Positions 52,308-61,099 of a stretch of 64,000 nucleotides of DNA are shown one piece after another. Under the pieces are notes generated by a model, which ran no database searches, was not told the origin of the DNA, and saw only the letters and a list, made by a program, of their open reading frames with translations. Position 1 is the first letter of the stretch; each line of letters begins with the position of its first letter. Source of the stretch: DATLLN01 sp963720885 (GTDB lineage: Bacteria; Actinomycetota; Thermoleophilia; Gaiellales; JAICJC01); NCBI GenBank assembly GCA_963720885.1, contig CAVRGW010000004.1, positions 372,001-436,000 on the forward strand, read 5' to 3'. The translations under genes and the position numbers were made by a program.

Positions 52308-52481
52308 ATGGCGGTGGCCAGGACCTGGCAGTGCCTGGAGGCCGGATGTGACGCGGTCATCACAGCCGAAGACGACGAGCAGCTCGTCGCAGCGGTGAAC
52401 CGCCACGTCGCCGAGGCGCACGACAGCTTCGAGCTCGAGGAGGTCATCATCGATGCCGCCGAAGACATCACGAACACGTAG
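52308..52481 (+). CDS. DUF1059-type small protein
   Basis: A 57-residue protein (MAVARTWQCLEAGCDAVITA...). Its pattern is C-x4-C followed about 18 residues later by HVAEAH, the usual DUF1059 arrangement, which may hold a metal ion. ATG 52308 lies 2 bases after the R2lox stop, so the two are surely cotranscribed. The role is unknown. Confidence 0.75.
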   Translation: MAVARTWQCLEAGCDAVITAEDDEQLVAAVNRHVAEAHDSFELEEVIIDAAEDITNT

Positions 52482-52755
52482 AAGCTATGGCCCGTCGGCC
52501 GCAGGCGCTCCGAGCGCATCAGGACTGCAGGTCCTCGTACAACGTCCCTCCGGGAAGCAGGCCACCACGGCCGCATGTGGTCGAAGTCGAGCAGGTCGTC
52601 ATCGCCGAGCGCCATGTCAGGCCTCCTATCGCCGCAACGGTCGCGGTTTCGGCCGCCCAAGACCGGCGGCCTGATCAACTCCTTCCCTTCGAGTGGTGTT
52701 CCAGGCATACTTGTGGCGGGTCCAGCAGGGATCGGGAGATCCAAGGGGGTCGTCC
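52482..52755. other. Intergenic stretch without a supported gene
   Basis: Open frames exist on both strands but lack conserved features, ribosome-binding sites or plausible composition. Direct upstream sequence of the GH114 gene, so it probably holds that promoter. I saw nothing else that can be supported. Confidence 0.5.
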
Positions 52756-54513
52756 GTGCGTTTGAGGCACACGTCCGAGGGACAGTTGGCGCGGCGTCCG
52801 GCCGTCCGCTGGGCGGTGGGAGTTGCGCTGGCGCTGATGCTGGCTCCCCTCATGGCGACACCCGCGGAGGGTGCCGCTTCGCGGTCTGCGCCGGTTGTGC
52901 CGCCTCCGGTCGCCCACGGTTCGTTGGGCATCACGGGCCCGCTGCGGGATGGTGCCACGGTCGTCGCCGCGGGCCTCTCGTGGCACCCTGGTCGCCTCCT
53001 GCCCGGACAACGCCTGCTGAGCTTCGAGGTGGCGTACCGATGGCGTGCGTGCCCGCCTGCAGGTGGCCCGTGCCGGCCGGCTGCGGACACCACCGTGACG
53101 CCGTTCGCGGCGGCCCGGTACGTGGTCGGGCACAGCGACGTGGGAGCGCGTCTGCAGCTGATCGAAACCGCGACCGAGGTGGTGGAGACCGACCCAGCCA
53201 CGTTCACGTTTCGAGTCGTGCACGCATCGCGTCGCGTGACCTCACCGGATACGGTGCGCGGCTATCCGCAGGGGCGGGCGCCGACCCTCGAGTTCCTGAA
53301 CGGAACGCCGGAGCGGAGCACGGGCTCAACCGAGGAGAACTTCGAGGTTGCAGCAGCACACTTCAACGCCGCAGACGGCACGCCCGTGGCGCGCTACCGC
53401 GTTGACGGCCGGGGCTGGCGCGCGCTCCCCCAAAGCCGCGTCTTCTCAACGGGGGAGCTGGGACTTGGGTGGCATCACGTCGCCGTGCGGGTCAAGAATC
53501 GCGCCGGCGCGACTACTCGGGAGTTCGGGTGGCGGATCGTTCCGCTGCCCGGGCCGGTGGCCTGTGTCGCGCGCCCATCCCGGCCATGCTGGTATCCGCC
53601 GCACACAGATCGCACAGGCCATCCGATGCGCTGGGACTGGCAGATCGGCCGAGTCACCCCGCTGGAGCGTACGGGCGTCCACGCCGTCGACCTTTACGAC
53701 ATCGACGGCTTCCTGACCACCGCAGCTGAACTGCGCAGGATGCACACGAGCTGGCAGGCGAGCACGCTCGGTCACCCCAGGGCTGCCTGTTATCTCGACC
53801 TGGCGTGGGAGAACTACCGGCCGGACGGAAGCACGACCGACCGCGGAGGGGCGTTCCCCGGCCGCACGCTGGGCAGGATCTACTACGGCTACCCGGATGA
53901 GCGGTGGGTCGACTTCCGTCAGCTGCATGCGCTCGAGCCGATGCTCGACCGGCGCATCTCGATGTGCGCGGCGAAAGGGTTCGACGCGGTCGAGCTGGAC
54001 GACATCGACAGTTTCGATCCGCCGTCCACGACCGGCTTTCATCTCACCGCAGGCGACGTTCAGAACTACCTCGCCTGGGCATACAACGACGTCCATCGCC
54101 ACGGCATGACGGCGCTCTGGAAGAACTCGGGCCTGCTCAGCTGGTGGGGGCGAGGCTACACCGAGGGCGCCGTTGTCGAGGAGTGTCACACCTACGGCGG
54201 GTGCTTCTCGTCGTCGCTGGTCGGGAGCCATCAGTACGGTTTCACGTGCACGGTGCTCTCCGGGCCGACACCCTGCGGGTGGGACGACTTCACCAGCCAG
54301 GTGACCGCGCGACAGCCGACCGGCAAGTGGGTCGGCGAGTCGGAGTACGCGCAGGACCACTTCGTCTGCGCTCCCGGGCAGAGCTGTGCGCCGCAGCGGC
54401 TGTATTCCACCTACTGCAACTCCGTGTACGCGCCCGCCGATGGTTTCGCCGCCATCAGACTCAGCGTGGAGCTGGATGGATCGATCTTCCAGCCCTGCCC
54501 CGGCGGCGGCTGA
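52756..54513 (+). CDS. Exported GH114-type (alpha-1,4-polygalactosaminidase-like) protein
   Basis: A 585-residue precursor: signal segment (about 17-40), a beta-rich N-terminal half (about 60-260) made of Ig-like or carbohydrate-binding-type repeats, then a GH114 TIM barrel (about 280-585). The catalytic-type acidic residues are in VDLYDIDGF and AVELDDIDSFDPP. RWDWQIG opens the barrel as usual, and several Cys pairs suggest disulfides. GTG 52756 is chosen for signal-peptide fit. Known relatives degrade galactosaminogalactan-like polymers; this target is unproven. Confidence 0.82.
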   Translation: MRLRHTSEGQLARRPAVRWAVGVALALMLAPLMATPAEGAASRSAPVVPPPVAHGSLGITGPLRDGATVVAAGLSWHPGRLLPGQRLLSFEVAYRWRACPPAGGPCRPAADTTVTPFAAARYVVGHSDVGARLQLIETATEVVETDPATFTFRVVHASRRVTSPDTVRGYPQGRAPTLEFLNGTPERSTGSTEENFEVAAAHFNAADGTPVARYRVDGRGWRALPQSRVFSTGELGLGWHHVAVRVKNRAGATTREFGWRIVPLPGPVACVARPSRPCWYPPHTDRTGHPMRWDWQIGRVTPLERTGVHAVDLYDIDGFLTTAAELRRMHTSWQASTLGHPRAACYLDLAWENYRPDGSTTDRGGAFPGRTLGRIYYGYPDERWVDFRQLHALEPMLDRRISMCAAKGFDAVELDDIDSFDPPSTTGFHLTAGDVQNYLAWAYNDVHRHGMTALWKNSGLLSWWGRGYTEGAVVEECHTYGGCFSSSLVGSHQYGFTCTVLSGPTPCGWDDFTSQVTARQPTGKWVGESEYAQDHFVCAPGQSCAPQRLYSTYCNSVYAPADGFAAIRLSVELDGSIFQPCPGGG

Positions 54514-54522
54514 TCTTCTGCC

Positions 54523-54882
54523 ATGGACTTCAGGCTCGAGCTGGTCGCGGTGCCGGTCTCCGACGTCGACCGAGCCAAGGCGTTCTACGTCGACCGGGCC
54601 GGTTTCAACGCCGATCACGACCATGTGATCAACGAGAACCTACGGTTCGTCCAGCTGACACCGCCCGGCTCCGCGTGCTCGATCGCGATCGGCACCGGCG
54701 TCACGGACGCCCAGCCCGGTTCGGTGAGGGGCCTGCAGCTCGTGGTCAGCGACATCGAAGCGGCCCGCGCCGAGCTCGCAGGCCGCGGCGTCGAGGTGTC
54801 GGAGATCGAGCGCTTCCCTTGGGGCGCCTTCGTGTTCTTCTCCGACCCGGACGGCAACGCCTGGGCGGTGCAGCAGATCTGA
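54523..54882 (+). CDS. Glyoxalase/VOC-superfamily protein
   Basis: A 119-residue VOC fold of two beta-alpha-beta-beta-beta units. VPVSDVDRAKAFYVDRAGF is the usual first motif, and FVFFSDPDGNAWAVQQI the last, with a metal- or substrate-site Asp. Substrate unknown; many similar proteins are stress- or resistance-related. It starts 9 bases after the GH114 stop. Confidence 0.85.
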   Translation: MDFRLELVAVPVSDVDRAKAFYVDRAGFNADHDHVINENLRFVQLTPPGSACSIAIGTGVTDAQPGSVRGLQLVVSDIEAARAELAGRGVEVSEIERFPWGAFVFFSDPDGNAWAVQQI

Positions 54883-54888
54883 CCCGGC

Positions 54889-54926
54889 CGGTCTGAGGCG
54901 ACTGATGCGCCAGCCGCCTCAGACCG
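54889..54926. terminator. Bidirectional terminator between VOC gene and exporter
   Basis: A perfect 12-bp inverted repeat (54889-54900 with 54915-54926) and 14-base loop sit between the convergent VOC and DHA2 transporter genes, 6 bases after the VOC stop and 16 before the transporter stop. Confidence 0.75.
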
Positions 54927-54942
54927 TCGTACGTCGTGGTCG

Positions 54943-56433
54943 TTATGCCGCCTCCTCGAGCATCTCCGAGCGAGCGAGCTCGCGCTCGGCCGTCGGCTGC
55001 CCGGCTCGCTCCCTACCGACCGTGACCACGGCGACAAGGGCGCCCGCGGCCAGCACCGCCGCTCCGACGAGGAGCGCGCGGTGGTAGCCGTCCACGAACT
55101 CGGCCGCATAGCGCGGGTCGCCCGGGCCGACGCGTAGCTGGGTCGCCATCACGGTGCCCATGATCGCGACGCCGAGCGAGCCGCCGACCTGGCGCATGCT
55201 GTTGATCACCGCCGAGCCGACTCCGGCCTGGTCGACCGGCACCGAGCTCATCGCCGCGGCCGTGGTGGGCGCCATCGTGATCGCCATCCCGAGACCCGCG
55301 ACGAGCAGCCCGGGCAGGATGTTCCCGATCGACGACCGGACGTCGAGCGTCGCGAAGATCAGGAGCGACGCGGCGAGCAACGTCATCCCGCCTCCCATCA
55401 GCCAGCGCGGCCCGAGGCGGTCGGCTGCCTTGCCCGCGATCGGAGCGACCACGATGACCAGCACCGTCATCGGCAGGAACGCCGCGCCGGTCTCGACGGC
55501 GCTGTAGCCGAGGATGTTCTGCAGGAAGAGCGAGTTGTAGAAGAACACCCCGAACATGGCGAACCCGACGAGCGCCATGGTCGCGTTGGCTCCGCTGAAG
55601 CTCGGATTGCGGAACAGCGAGAGGTCGAGGATCGGCAGCCGCTGCCGCAGCTCGATCACGACGAAGCTCACCAGTGCGACCGCCGCGATCGCCAGCAGCG
55701 TGACGATCCGCGCCGAGCCCCAGGCGTGCGAGTTCGTTTCGATCAGGGCGTAGGTGAGTGCGAACAGGCCGACACCGGAGGCGACGAGGCCTGGCAGATC
55801 GAGGCGTTGCTCCTGCGAGGTGTCCCTCGTCTCGTCGATGAACGCGCGCGCCGCCAGCACGCCGATCACGCCGACCGGCAGGTTGATGAAGAAGATCCAG
55901 TTCCAGCCGGCGTGCTCGGTGAGTAGCCCGCCGACCAGCGGACCGATCGCCAGCGCGAGCGCGGACACGCCCGCCCAGATCCCGATCGCCGTACCCCGCT
56001 GGCGGGCCGGAAAGGTCGCGGTGATGATCGACAGCGTGGCCGGATTCATCATCGCTGCGCCGACGCCCTGCACGGTGCGGGCGGCGATCAGCGACGCGGC
56101 CCCATCGGCGAGCCCGCACCACAGCGAGGCGCCGGTGAAGACCACCAGTCCGGCGATGAACACCGCGCGGCGGCCGAGCATGTCGGCCAGCTTCCCGCCG
56201 GTCAGGAGCAGTACCCCGAACGTCAATGCGTACGCGTTCACGACCCATTCCAGCTCCGAGATCGAGATGCCGAGGTCGTTCCGGATCGACGGCAGGGCGA
56301 CGTTGACGACGGTGTTGTCGAGCATGATCATGAACAGCCCGAACGACACCGCGGCCAGCGTCCACCACTTCCGGTTGTCGTCGGTGAACAGGCGTGATCC
56401 CAGGTTTGCGCTTTCCCCGCGCGTTCTCATCAT
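54943..56433 (-). CDS. DHA2-type MFS drug exporter (EmrB/QacA-like)
   Basis: A 496-residue protein with 14 predicted membrane helices, the DHA2 hallmark. MLDNTVVNVALPSIRNDLG in the first helix, GGKLADMLGRRAVFIAG in the loop between helices 2 and 3 (motif A), and GIWAGVSALALAIGPLVGG (motif C) are diagnostic. It would export hydrophobic or cationic compounds by proton exchange. It is 79 bases downstream of a sigma-factor gene on the same strand, so it may be in the same stress-response set. Confidence 0.9.
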   Translation of the reverse strand: MMRTRGESANLGSRLFTDDNRKWWTLAAVSFGLFMIMLDNTVVNVALPSIRNDLGISISELEWVVNAYALTFGVLLLTGGKLADMLGRRAVFIAGLVVFTGASLWCGLADGAASLIAARTVQGVGAAMMNPATLSIITATFPARQRGTAIGIWAGVSALALAIGPLVGGLLTEHAGWNWIFFINLPVGVIGVLAARAFIDETRDTSQEQRLDLPGLVASGVGLFALTYALIETNSHAWGSARIVTLLAIAAVALVSFVVIELRQRLPILDLSLFRNPSFSGANATMALVGFAMFGVFFYNSLFLQNILGYSAVETGAAFLPMTVLVIVVAPIAGKAADRLGPRWLMGGGMTLLAASLLIFATLDVRSSIGNILPGLLVAGLGMAITMAPTTAAAMSSVPVDQAGVGSAVINSMRQVGGSLGVAIMGTVMATQLRVGPGDPRYAAEFVDGYHRALLVGAAVLAAGALVAVVTVGRERAGQPTAERELARSEMLEEAA

Positions 56434-56513
56434 GTCCTCCTTTGTGAGCTATGCATTCGCGAGCACGACGAACGAGCCGCGCTCGTGGGGACAGCCGGAG
56501 AACGGGGTGAGGG

Positions 56514-57677
56514 CTACGCGCTGACTTCCGCGACGCGCCGCCGCAGGAAGCGGCGCTCGGGCTCGGTGTGCGCGAGCTCGAGGGCGCGTTCGTACTCGAC
56601 CCGGGCCTCGCCCGCTCGGCCGAGGCGGCGAAGCAGATCAGCGCGCGTCGAGTGGAAGTACTGGTAGCCGTCGAGGTCGAGCCGGTCGACAAGGGCAAGC
56701 CCCGCACCCGTGCCTGCCGCCTCGGCCACGGCGATCGCGCGGTTCAGCTCGGCGACCGCTGAGCCGGTCAGCACGACGAGCTCGCCGTAGAGCGCGGCGA
56801 TCTGTGGCCAGTCGAGGGGCTCCTCCATGTGGAGCGACGCGATGGCCGCCTGGAGGACGTACGGGCCTCGGCCGCGCAGCGCGACGGCGCGCCCGAGCGC
56901 CTTCCGGCCGCGGTCGATCTCGTCGGCGTTCCAGCGCGACCGGTCCTGGTCCGCGAGCAGCACCAGTTCGCCGCCGTCGAACCGGGCCGCGCGGCGCGCG
57001 TCGTTGAGCAGCATCAGTGCCTGGAGACCGTGCACCTCGGGCTCGTCCGGCATCAGCTGGGCGAGCGCAGCGCCCAGCCGGAGCGCCTCCGCTGCCAGGT
57101 CGACGCGTCCGCCGTAGCCCTCGTTGAAGATCAGATAGACGACCGCGAGCACGGCTCCCAGCCGCTCGGGCAGCAGATCGTCGTCCGGCACGCGGAACGG
57201 GATGCCTGCGTCCGTGATCTTCCTCTTTGCACGTGACAGGCGCCGCTTCATCGTCTCCTCGGGCACGAGGAACGCGCGTGCGATCTCCTCGGTGCGCAGA
57301 CCGCCGAGCGCGCGCAGGGTCAGTGCGACCTGCGCCTCGAGCGCGAGGGAGGGGTGGCAGCAGGTGAAGATCAGCTCCAGCCGCTCGTCGGGAATCGGGG
57401 TCTCGTCCATCTCATCCTCCACCGCGGCGGGCGTATCGAGCAGGCGCGTCTTCCTGGCGAGCGTTCGGTCGCGGCGCAGGCGGTCCATCGCCCGGTTACG
57501 AGCCGTGATCGTCAGCCAGGCGCCCGGATTGGGCGGCGTGCCGTCCCGGGGCCAGCGCTCGGCGGCGATCGCGAACGACTCCTGGGCGGCCTCCTCGGCG
57601 AGGTCGAAGTCGCCGAGGAAGCCGACCAGGTTGGCCAGTACGCGGCTCCACTCGTCGCGGAAGACCTGTTCGAGCAG
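56514..57677 (-). CDS. SigJ-like extracytoplasmic-type RNA polymerase sigma factor (start unclear)
   Basis: A sigma-70-family protein of about 387 residues. Region 2 (VFRDEWSRVLANLVGFLGDF, DLAEEAAQESFAIAAERWP, WLTITARNRAMDRLRRDRT) is followed by region 4 (ALGGLRTEEIARAFLVPEET, MKRRLSRAKRKI) and a long C-terminal helical part (DUF6596-like). Region 2 has no ATG, GTG or TTG in frame before it; the frame opens right after the upstream YCII stop codon, so CTG 57677 is taken, otherwise a lost start is implied. It is placed 3 bases after the YCII gene, a standard pairing in actinobacteria. Confidence 0.8.
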   Translation of the reverse strand: MLEQVFRDEWSRVLANLVGFLGDFDLAEEAAQESFAIAAERWPRDGTPPNPGAWLTITARNRAMDRLRRDRTLARKTRLLDTPAAVEDEMDETPIPDERLELIFTCCHPSLALEAQVALTLRALGGLRTEEIARAFLVPEETMKRRLSRAKRKITDAGIPFRVPDDDLLPERLGAVLAVVYLIFNEGYGGRVDLAAEALRLGAALAQLMPDEPEVHGLQALMLLNDARRAARFDGGELVLLADQDRSRWNADEIDRGRKALGRAVALRGRGPYVLQAAIASLHMEEPLDWPQIAALYGELVVLTGSAVAELNRAIAVAEAAGTGAGLALVDRLDLDGYQYFHSTRADLLRRLGRAGEARVEYERALELAHTEPERRFLRRRVAEVSA

Positions 57678-57680
57678 GGC

Positions 57681-58025
57681 CTACCGCTCCACCAACGGCC
57701 GCACTTCGACCGCGCCGCCCATCCGGGCGGCCGGGATCCGTGCGGCGATCTCGAGCGCGGCGTCGAGATCGTCCACCTCGACCAGGATGAAGCCGCCGAC
57801 GTGCTCCTTGGCGTCGACGAAGGGGCCGTCCGTGAGCAGCGCCTCGCCGTTCTTGACCCGCACCGTCGTCGCGGTTTCGATCGGCTGCAGCCGCTCCCCG
57901 CCGACCACGCCGGGCATCTCCCGGACCGCGAGGTACTCGTCCACGATCGCCTGCTGCTCGTCCGCCGAGAGGCGCTCGAACGCCTCGGGCGAGCTGCCCG
58001 GATAGTTCTGGAGCAGGTACTTCAT
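57681..58025 (-). CDS. YCII/DGPF-domain protein
   Basis: A 114-residue protein with the DGPF signature (LLTDGPFVDAKEHVGGFILV). This family is very commonly encoded next to SigJ-like sigma factors and is thought to be linked to their control. ATG 58025 gives MKYLLQNYPGSSPEAF. The stop TAG (57681-57683) directly abuts the sigma-factor frame. The role of the DGPF motif is not known. Confidence 0.88.
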   Translation of the reverse strand: MKYLLQNYPGSSPEAFERLSADEQQAIVDEYLAVREMPGVVGGERLQPIETATTVRVKNGEALLTDGPFVDAKEHVGGFILVEVDDLDAALEIAARIPAARMGGAVEVRPLVER

Positions 58026-58092
58026 GTCGTCCTCCTTCGTAGCCTGTTCTGCCCCTACGACGAACGTACCCGGCGCAGGGGGACATCTATCT

Positions 58093-58590
58093 TCAGGCAG
58101 CCGTGTCCGCCGCCGAGGTGCTCGCGAGCCACTTCCCGATCCACTCGCCCGAGATCTGCCGGGTGAGTGCGTTGATCCGGTTCCAGGTGTTGATCGAGGC
58201 GATTGCAAGGACGAGCGCGCCGAGCTGGTGTTCGTCGTAGTGCTCGGCGACCTCCTCCCAGAGCTCGTCCGAGACCGCGTCCGGGCGATCGGCCAGACGG
58301 GTGGCGGCCTCGGTCAGCGCAAGCGCTGCGCGCTCCGCGTCGCTGTAGTAGGGCGCCTCGCGCCATGCGCCCACCAGGAAGATCCGCTCATCGCGCTCGC
58401 CGGCCATCTTCAGCTCGCGAGAGTGGATGTCGACGCAGATGCTGCAGCCGTTGATCTGGCTTGCGCGCAGCTGGACGAGATAGAGCGTGGTCTCCGGGAT
58501 GCCGGCCTGCTTGATCGCCTCGGCCAGCCCTTGCAGATTCTCCAGGGCGCCGGGAACGGTGAGCGCGGGGCTGTCGATCCGTGAGTGCAT
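58093..58590 (-). CDS. AhpD-like carboxymuconolactone decarboxylase-family protein
   Basis: A 165-residue alkylhydroperoxidase-like protein with the redox motif QINGCSICVDIHSRE, that is Glu-free CxxC followed by His. The rest is the all-helical AhpD fold. It probably reduces peroxides or serves as a thiol-based partner in the cytoplasm. Its place beside YCII, sigma factor and exporter suggests an oxidative or toxic stress cluster. ATG 58590 is a few bases after an AGGACG sequence. Confidence 0.87.
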   Translation of the reverse strand: MHSRIDSPALTVPGALENLQGLAEAIKQAGIPETTLYLVQLRASQINGCSICVDIHSRELKMAGERDERIFLVGAWREAPYYSDAERAALALTEAATRLADRPDAVSDELWEEVAEHYDEHQLGALVLAIASINTWNRINALTRQISGEWIGKWLASTSAADTAA

Positions 58591-58670
58591 GATCGTCCTC
58601 CGTGGGTTGAATGGTCGCGCGTTTCGCGCGGTTCGCCAGTACGACGAACGGGCCCCACGGGAGGGGACAG

Positions 58671-59630
58671 CTATCGAAGCACGTCGCGCAGTTGCTCGAT
58701 GCTGGCGTTTCCGCCGCTGGCCACAAGGACGACGCGGCGACCTGCCAGCTGGTCGCGCAGCCGCAGGGCCATGGCCAGCGGCGCCGCGCCGGCTGCCTCG
58801 ACCAGGTTCCGCGTCGCCTGGATCATCTGCGCCTGCGCGCTGCGGATCTCCTCGTCGCTCACGGCCTCGAAGTCGTCGAGCATTTCCCACATGATCCGTT
58901 GTGGCAGCTCGAACGCCGTGCGAGTCGCGAGGCCCTCGGCGAAGGTCTGCATGCGATCCTCGACAAGCCTGCGCTCGCGCCACGAGCGAAGCGCGGCCGG
59001 AGCGGCCTCGGACTGCACACCGATCACGCGGATTGACGGATCGAGCGCCTTGGCGACGACGCACGTGCCGGCGGCCCCGCTGCCACCGCCGATCGGGACG
59101 ATCACGACCTCGATGCGCGGTTCCTGCTCGACGATCTCGAGCATCTCGGTGCCCACGCCGGCGATCAGCGCCGGCTCGTTGCCGGAGTGGACGTAGCGAT
59201 AGCCGTGCTCGAGCGCGAGGTGCTCGGCATGCTCGCGCGCGTCGTCGAAGTCGCGGCCGTGGAACACCAGCTCGGCGCCCAGGCCGCGGATCGACGCCAC
59301 CTTGACCGGGTTCGCCGCCTCGGGCACGCAGATGGTCGCCCGGACGCCGAACAGCCGTGCGGCATACGCGATCGACTGGCCGTGGTTGCCCGTCGAGGCG
59401 GTGACCACGCCGCGCTCGCGCTCACCCCCGGTGAGCTGCGCGACCAGGTTGACGCCGCCGCGCACCTTGAAGGCGCCGATCGGCTGGTGGTTCTCGTGCT
59501 TGACCAGCACCTCCGTCCCGAGCAGCTCGTCCAGCGCCGGGTACCCGTACAGGGGCGTCGGGCGCAGGTGCGGGGCGATCCGCAGCCGTGCCTCGTACAC
59601 GTCCGCCAGGGTCGGAACCTGCCACTCCAT
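58671..59630 (-). CDS. Threonine dehydratase-type PLP enzyme
   Basis: A 319-residue fold-type II PLP enzyme. The Lys of the internal aldimine is in PIGAFKVRGG; TASTGNHGQSIAY holds the substrate site; PIGGGSGAAGTCVV holds the phosphate loop; the C-terminal VVLVASGGNAS binds the pyridine nitrogen. There is no C-terminal ACT domain, so it should be an unregulated catabolic type or serine/threonine dehydratase. It should convert Thr to 2-oxobutanoate, or Ser to pyruvate. Confidence 0.88.
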   Translation of the reverse strand: MEWQVPTLADVYEARLRIAPHLRPTPLYGYPALDELLGTEVLVKHENHQPIGAFKVRGGVNLVAQLTGGERERGVVTASTGNHGQSIAYAARLFGVRATICVPEAANPVKVASIRGLGAELVFHGRDFDDAREHAEHLALEHGYRYVHSGNEPALIAGVGTEMLEIVEQEPRIEVVIVPIGGGSGAAGTCVVAKALDPSIRVIGVQSEAAPAALRSWRERRLVEDRMQTFAEGLATRTAFELPQRIMWEMLDDFEAVSDEEIRSAQAQMIQATRNLVEAAGAAPLAMALRLRDQLAGRRVVLVASGGNASIEQLRDVLR

Positions 59631-59680
59631 GCACGCGACCCTAACGGAATGACGCTTGCGGCCGGCCGTCAGATGCGGCG

Positions 59681-61009
59681 TCAGGGTGTGTAGGTGAGTG
59701 CGCTGGCCGTGGGGACGGGGTATTCCGCCGGCTGGGCCCGCCAGCACCAACCCGGATAGGGGCTGCAGCTGGTCGACGTGATTCGCGGCGTGAACAGCTC
59801 CGGCGGGTGCGCGACGTTCAGGCCGAGCGCGTCGCTGACACCGATCTGCACCAGCGACTGAGCGAACTCGGCCGCCGTGACGCCCTGGCCAGACCCGGAC
59901 GAGGTTCCCATGATCGCCATGACGCCGCGGCCATCCTCGGTCCGCCCGATCGCGAGCCGCGTCACCTGTCCCTCCCACTGCTCGTCGTCCAGCGCCCAGT
60001 AGCGCTTGTCGATCGGCACGCCGTTGACGACCAGCAGGGGTTTGCCGCCCATCACATCGTTCGCAGAGGCCCATGTCGCGGCGGTGTGGTTGAAGCTGAT
60101 CGACCCGGCAGCGACCGCGGTGGTCAACCCGAGGTCGGCGTACCCGCCCGCGCGGGCGATCAGCAGAGCGCCGCCGGCCGGTGGCGAGATGCGATCCCCG
60201 GCATCGCCCGCCAGGCTGATCCCGGAGGTCAGCGGCGTCGAGGTCGCCTGCATGTCCCGCAGCACGAAGCGCACGGCCGTCGCCTCAGCGCCGCTCGGCA
60301 GCGTCACCGGCTGTGAGCCGGTGTAGATGCCGTCGAGCGGGGTGACGTCGAGCGCGTACGCCCGGGTTCCCGCGGGCACGCGGTACCCAGGGTGGGTGGT
60401 GATGCTGACCTGCTGGTCGTTCGCCGGCGTGGCGCCGCCCGAGGCGACGGTCGCCCGCCCGCCGGGCCACAGGAACGTCAGCGGCACAGGGCGCACGTAT
60501 CCCAGAACCATGCCGATTCCATGGTCGGTGTAGCCGATGCTGGGCGCGGTGAGCGTCGGGTTCGCGAACACGTGCTGGATCCGCCGGCTCTTGATCAGCA
60601 GGCCGCTGGGGAACCCGAGATCACCCGACACGCTCCCCGGCTCATCCGAGATCACGCCGACCAGGCGCGGGTCGTGCCAGGCGCGCGCCCAGCGGGAAAT
60701 CCGCCCCATCGTGATCCAGCCGTCCGGCCCGGCGCCGATCGTCCCGCCTTCCGTCAGGCGGCCCGGGAAGATCGTCCGGATCCGGTAGTGCGTGTCGCCC
60801 AGCGGCCACGTGATCGTCAGCAGCTTCTGCGGCTCGGCATAGCCCGGCACGTCGAGCGTGTGTCGTGTCAGCGTGACGCCCGGCGCCAGCGTCCGGTGCA
60901 CGCGGACGTCGGTCGGTGTCTGCCCATCCGCGGCGGCGATGGATCCCAGCATCAACGCTGCCAACAGTGGCGGAGCTCCAAGCGCGAGTCTGCGAACCGC
61001 CCTTCTCAT
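59681..61009 (-). CDS. Exported phosphodiester glycosidase (DUF2233/NAGPA)-family protein
   Basis: A 442-residue precursor starting at ATG 61009 (MRRAVRRLALG) with a signal peptide ending near AAADG. The C-terminal part carries VNGVPIDKRYWALDDEQWEG and GRGVMAIMGTSSGSGQGVTA, resembling the DUF2233 domain of phosphodiester glycosidases (NAGPA). The expected DGGGSS-type nucleophile region is degenerate here (VSDALGLN), so activity is uncertain. A TPR gene is divergent from it with about 90 bases between. Confidence 0.7.
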   Translation of the reverse strand: MRRAVRRLALGAPPLLAALMLGSIAAADGQTPTDVRVHRTLAPGVTLTRHTLDVPGYAEPQKLLTITWPLGDTHYRIRTIFPGRLTEGGTIGAGPDGWITMGRISRWARAWHDPRLVGVISDEPGSVSGDLGFPSGLLIKSRRIQHVFANPTLTAPSIGYTDHGIGMVLGYVRPVPLTFLWPGGRATVASGGATPANDQQVSITTHPGYRVPAGTRAYALDVTPLDGIYTGSQPVTLPSGAEATAVRFVLRDMQATSTPLTSGISLAGDAGDRISPPAGGALLIARAGGYADLGLTTAVAAGSISFNHTAATWASANDVMGGKPLLVVNGVPIDKRYWALDDEQWEGQVTRLAIGRTEDGRGVMAIMGTSSGSGQGVTAAEFAQSLVQIGVSDALGLNVAHPPELFTPRITSTSCSPYPGWCWRAQPAEYPVPTASALTYTP

Positions 61010-61099
61010 CCTGCCGATCTCGTGACCGATGCTACCAGAGATTGTGGCAATCGGCTCGATTGCAGGAGCAGGCCGCATGAGTGTGGGAGGATCGGTGTC

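Noticed and set aside
52487..52765. Possible small genes on both strands before the GH114 gene
   Set aside because: Arg/Pro-rich shadow-like translation, no ribosome-binding site, no recognisable family.
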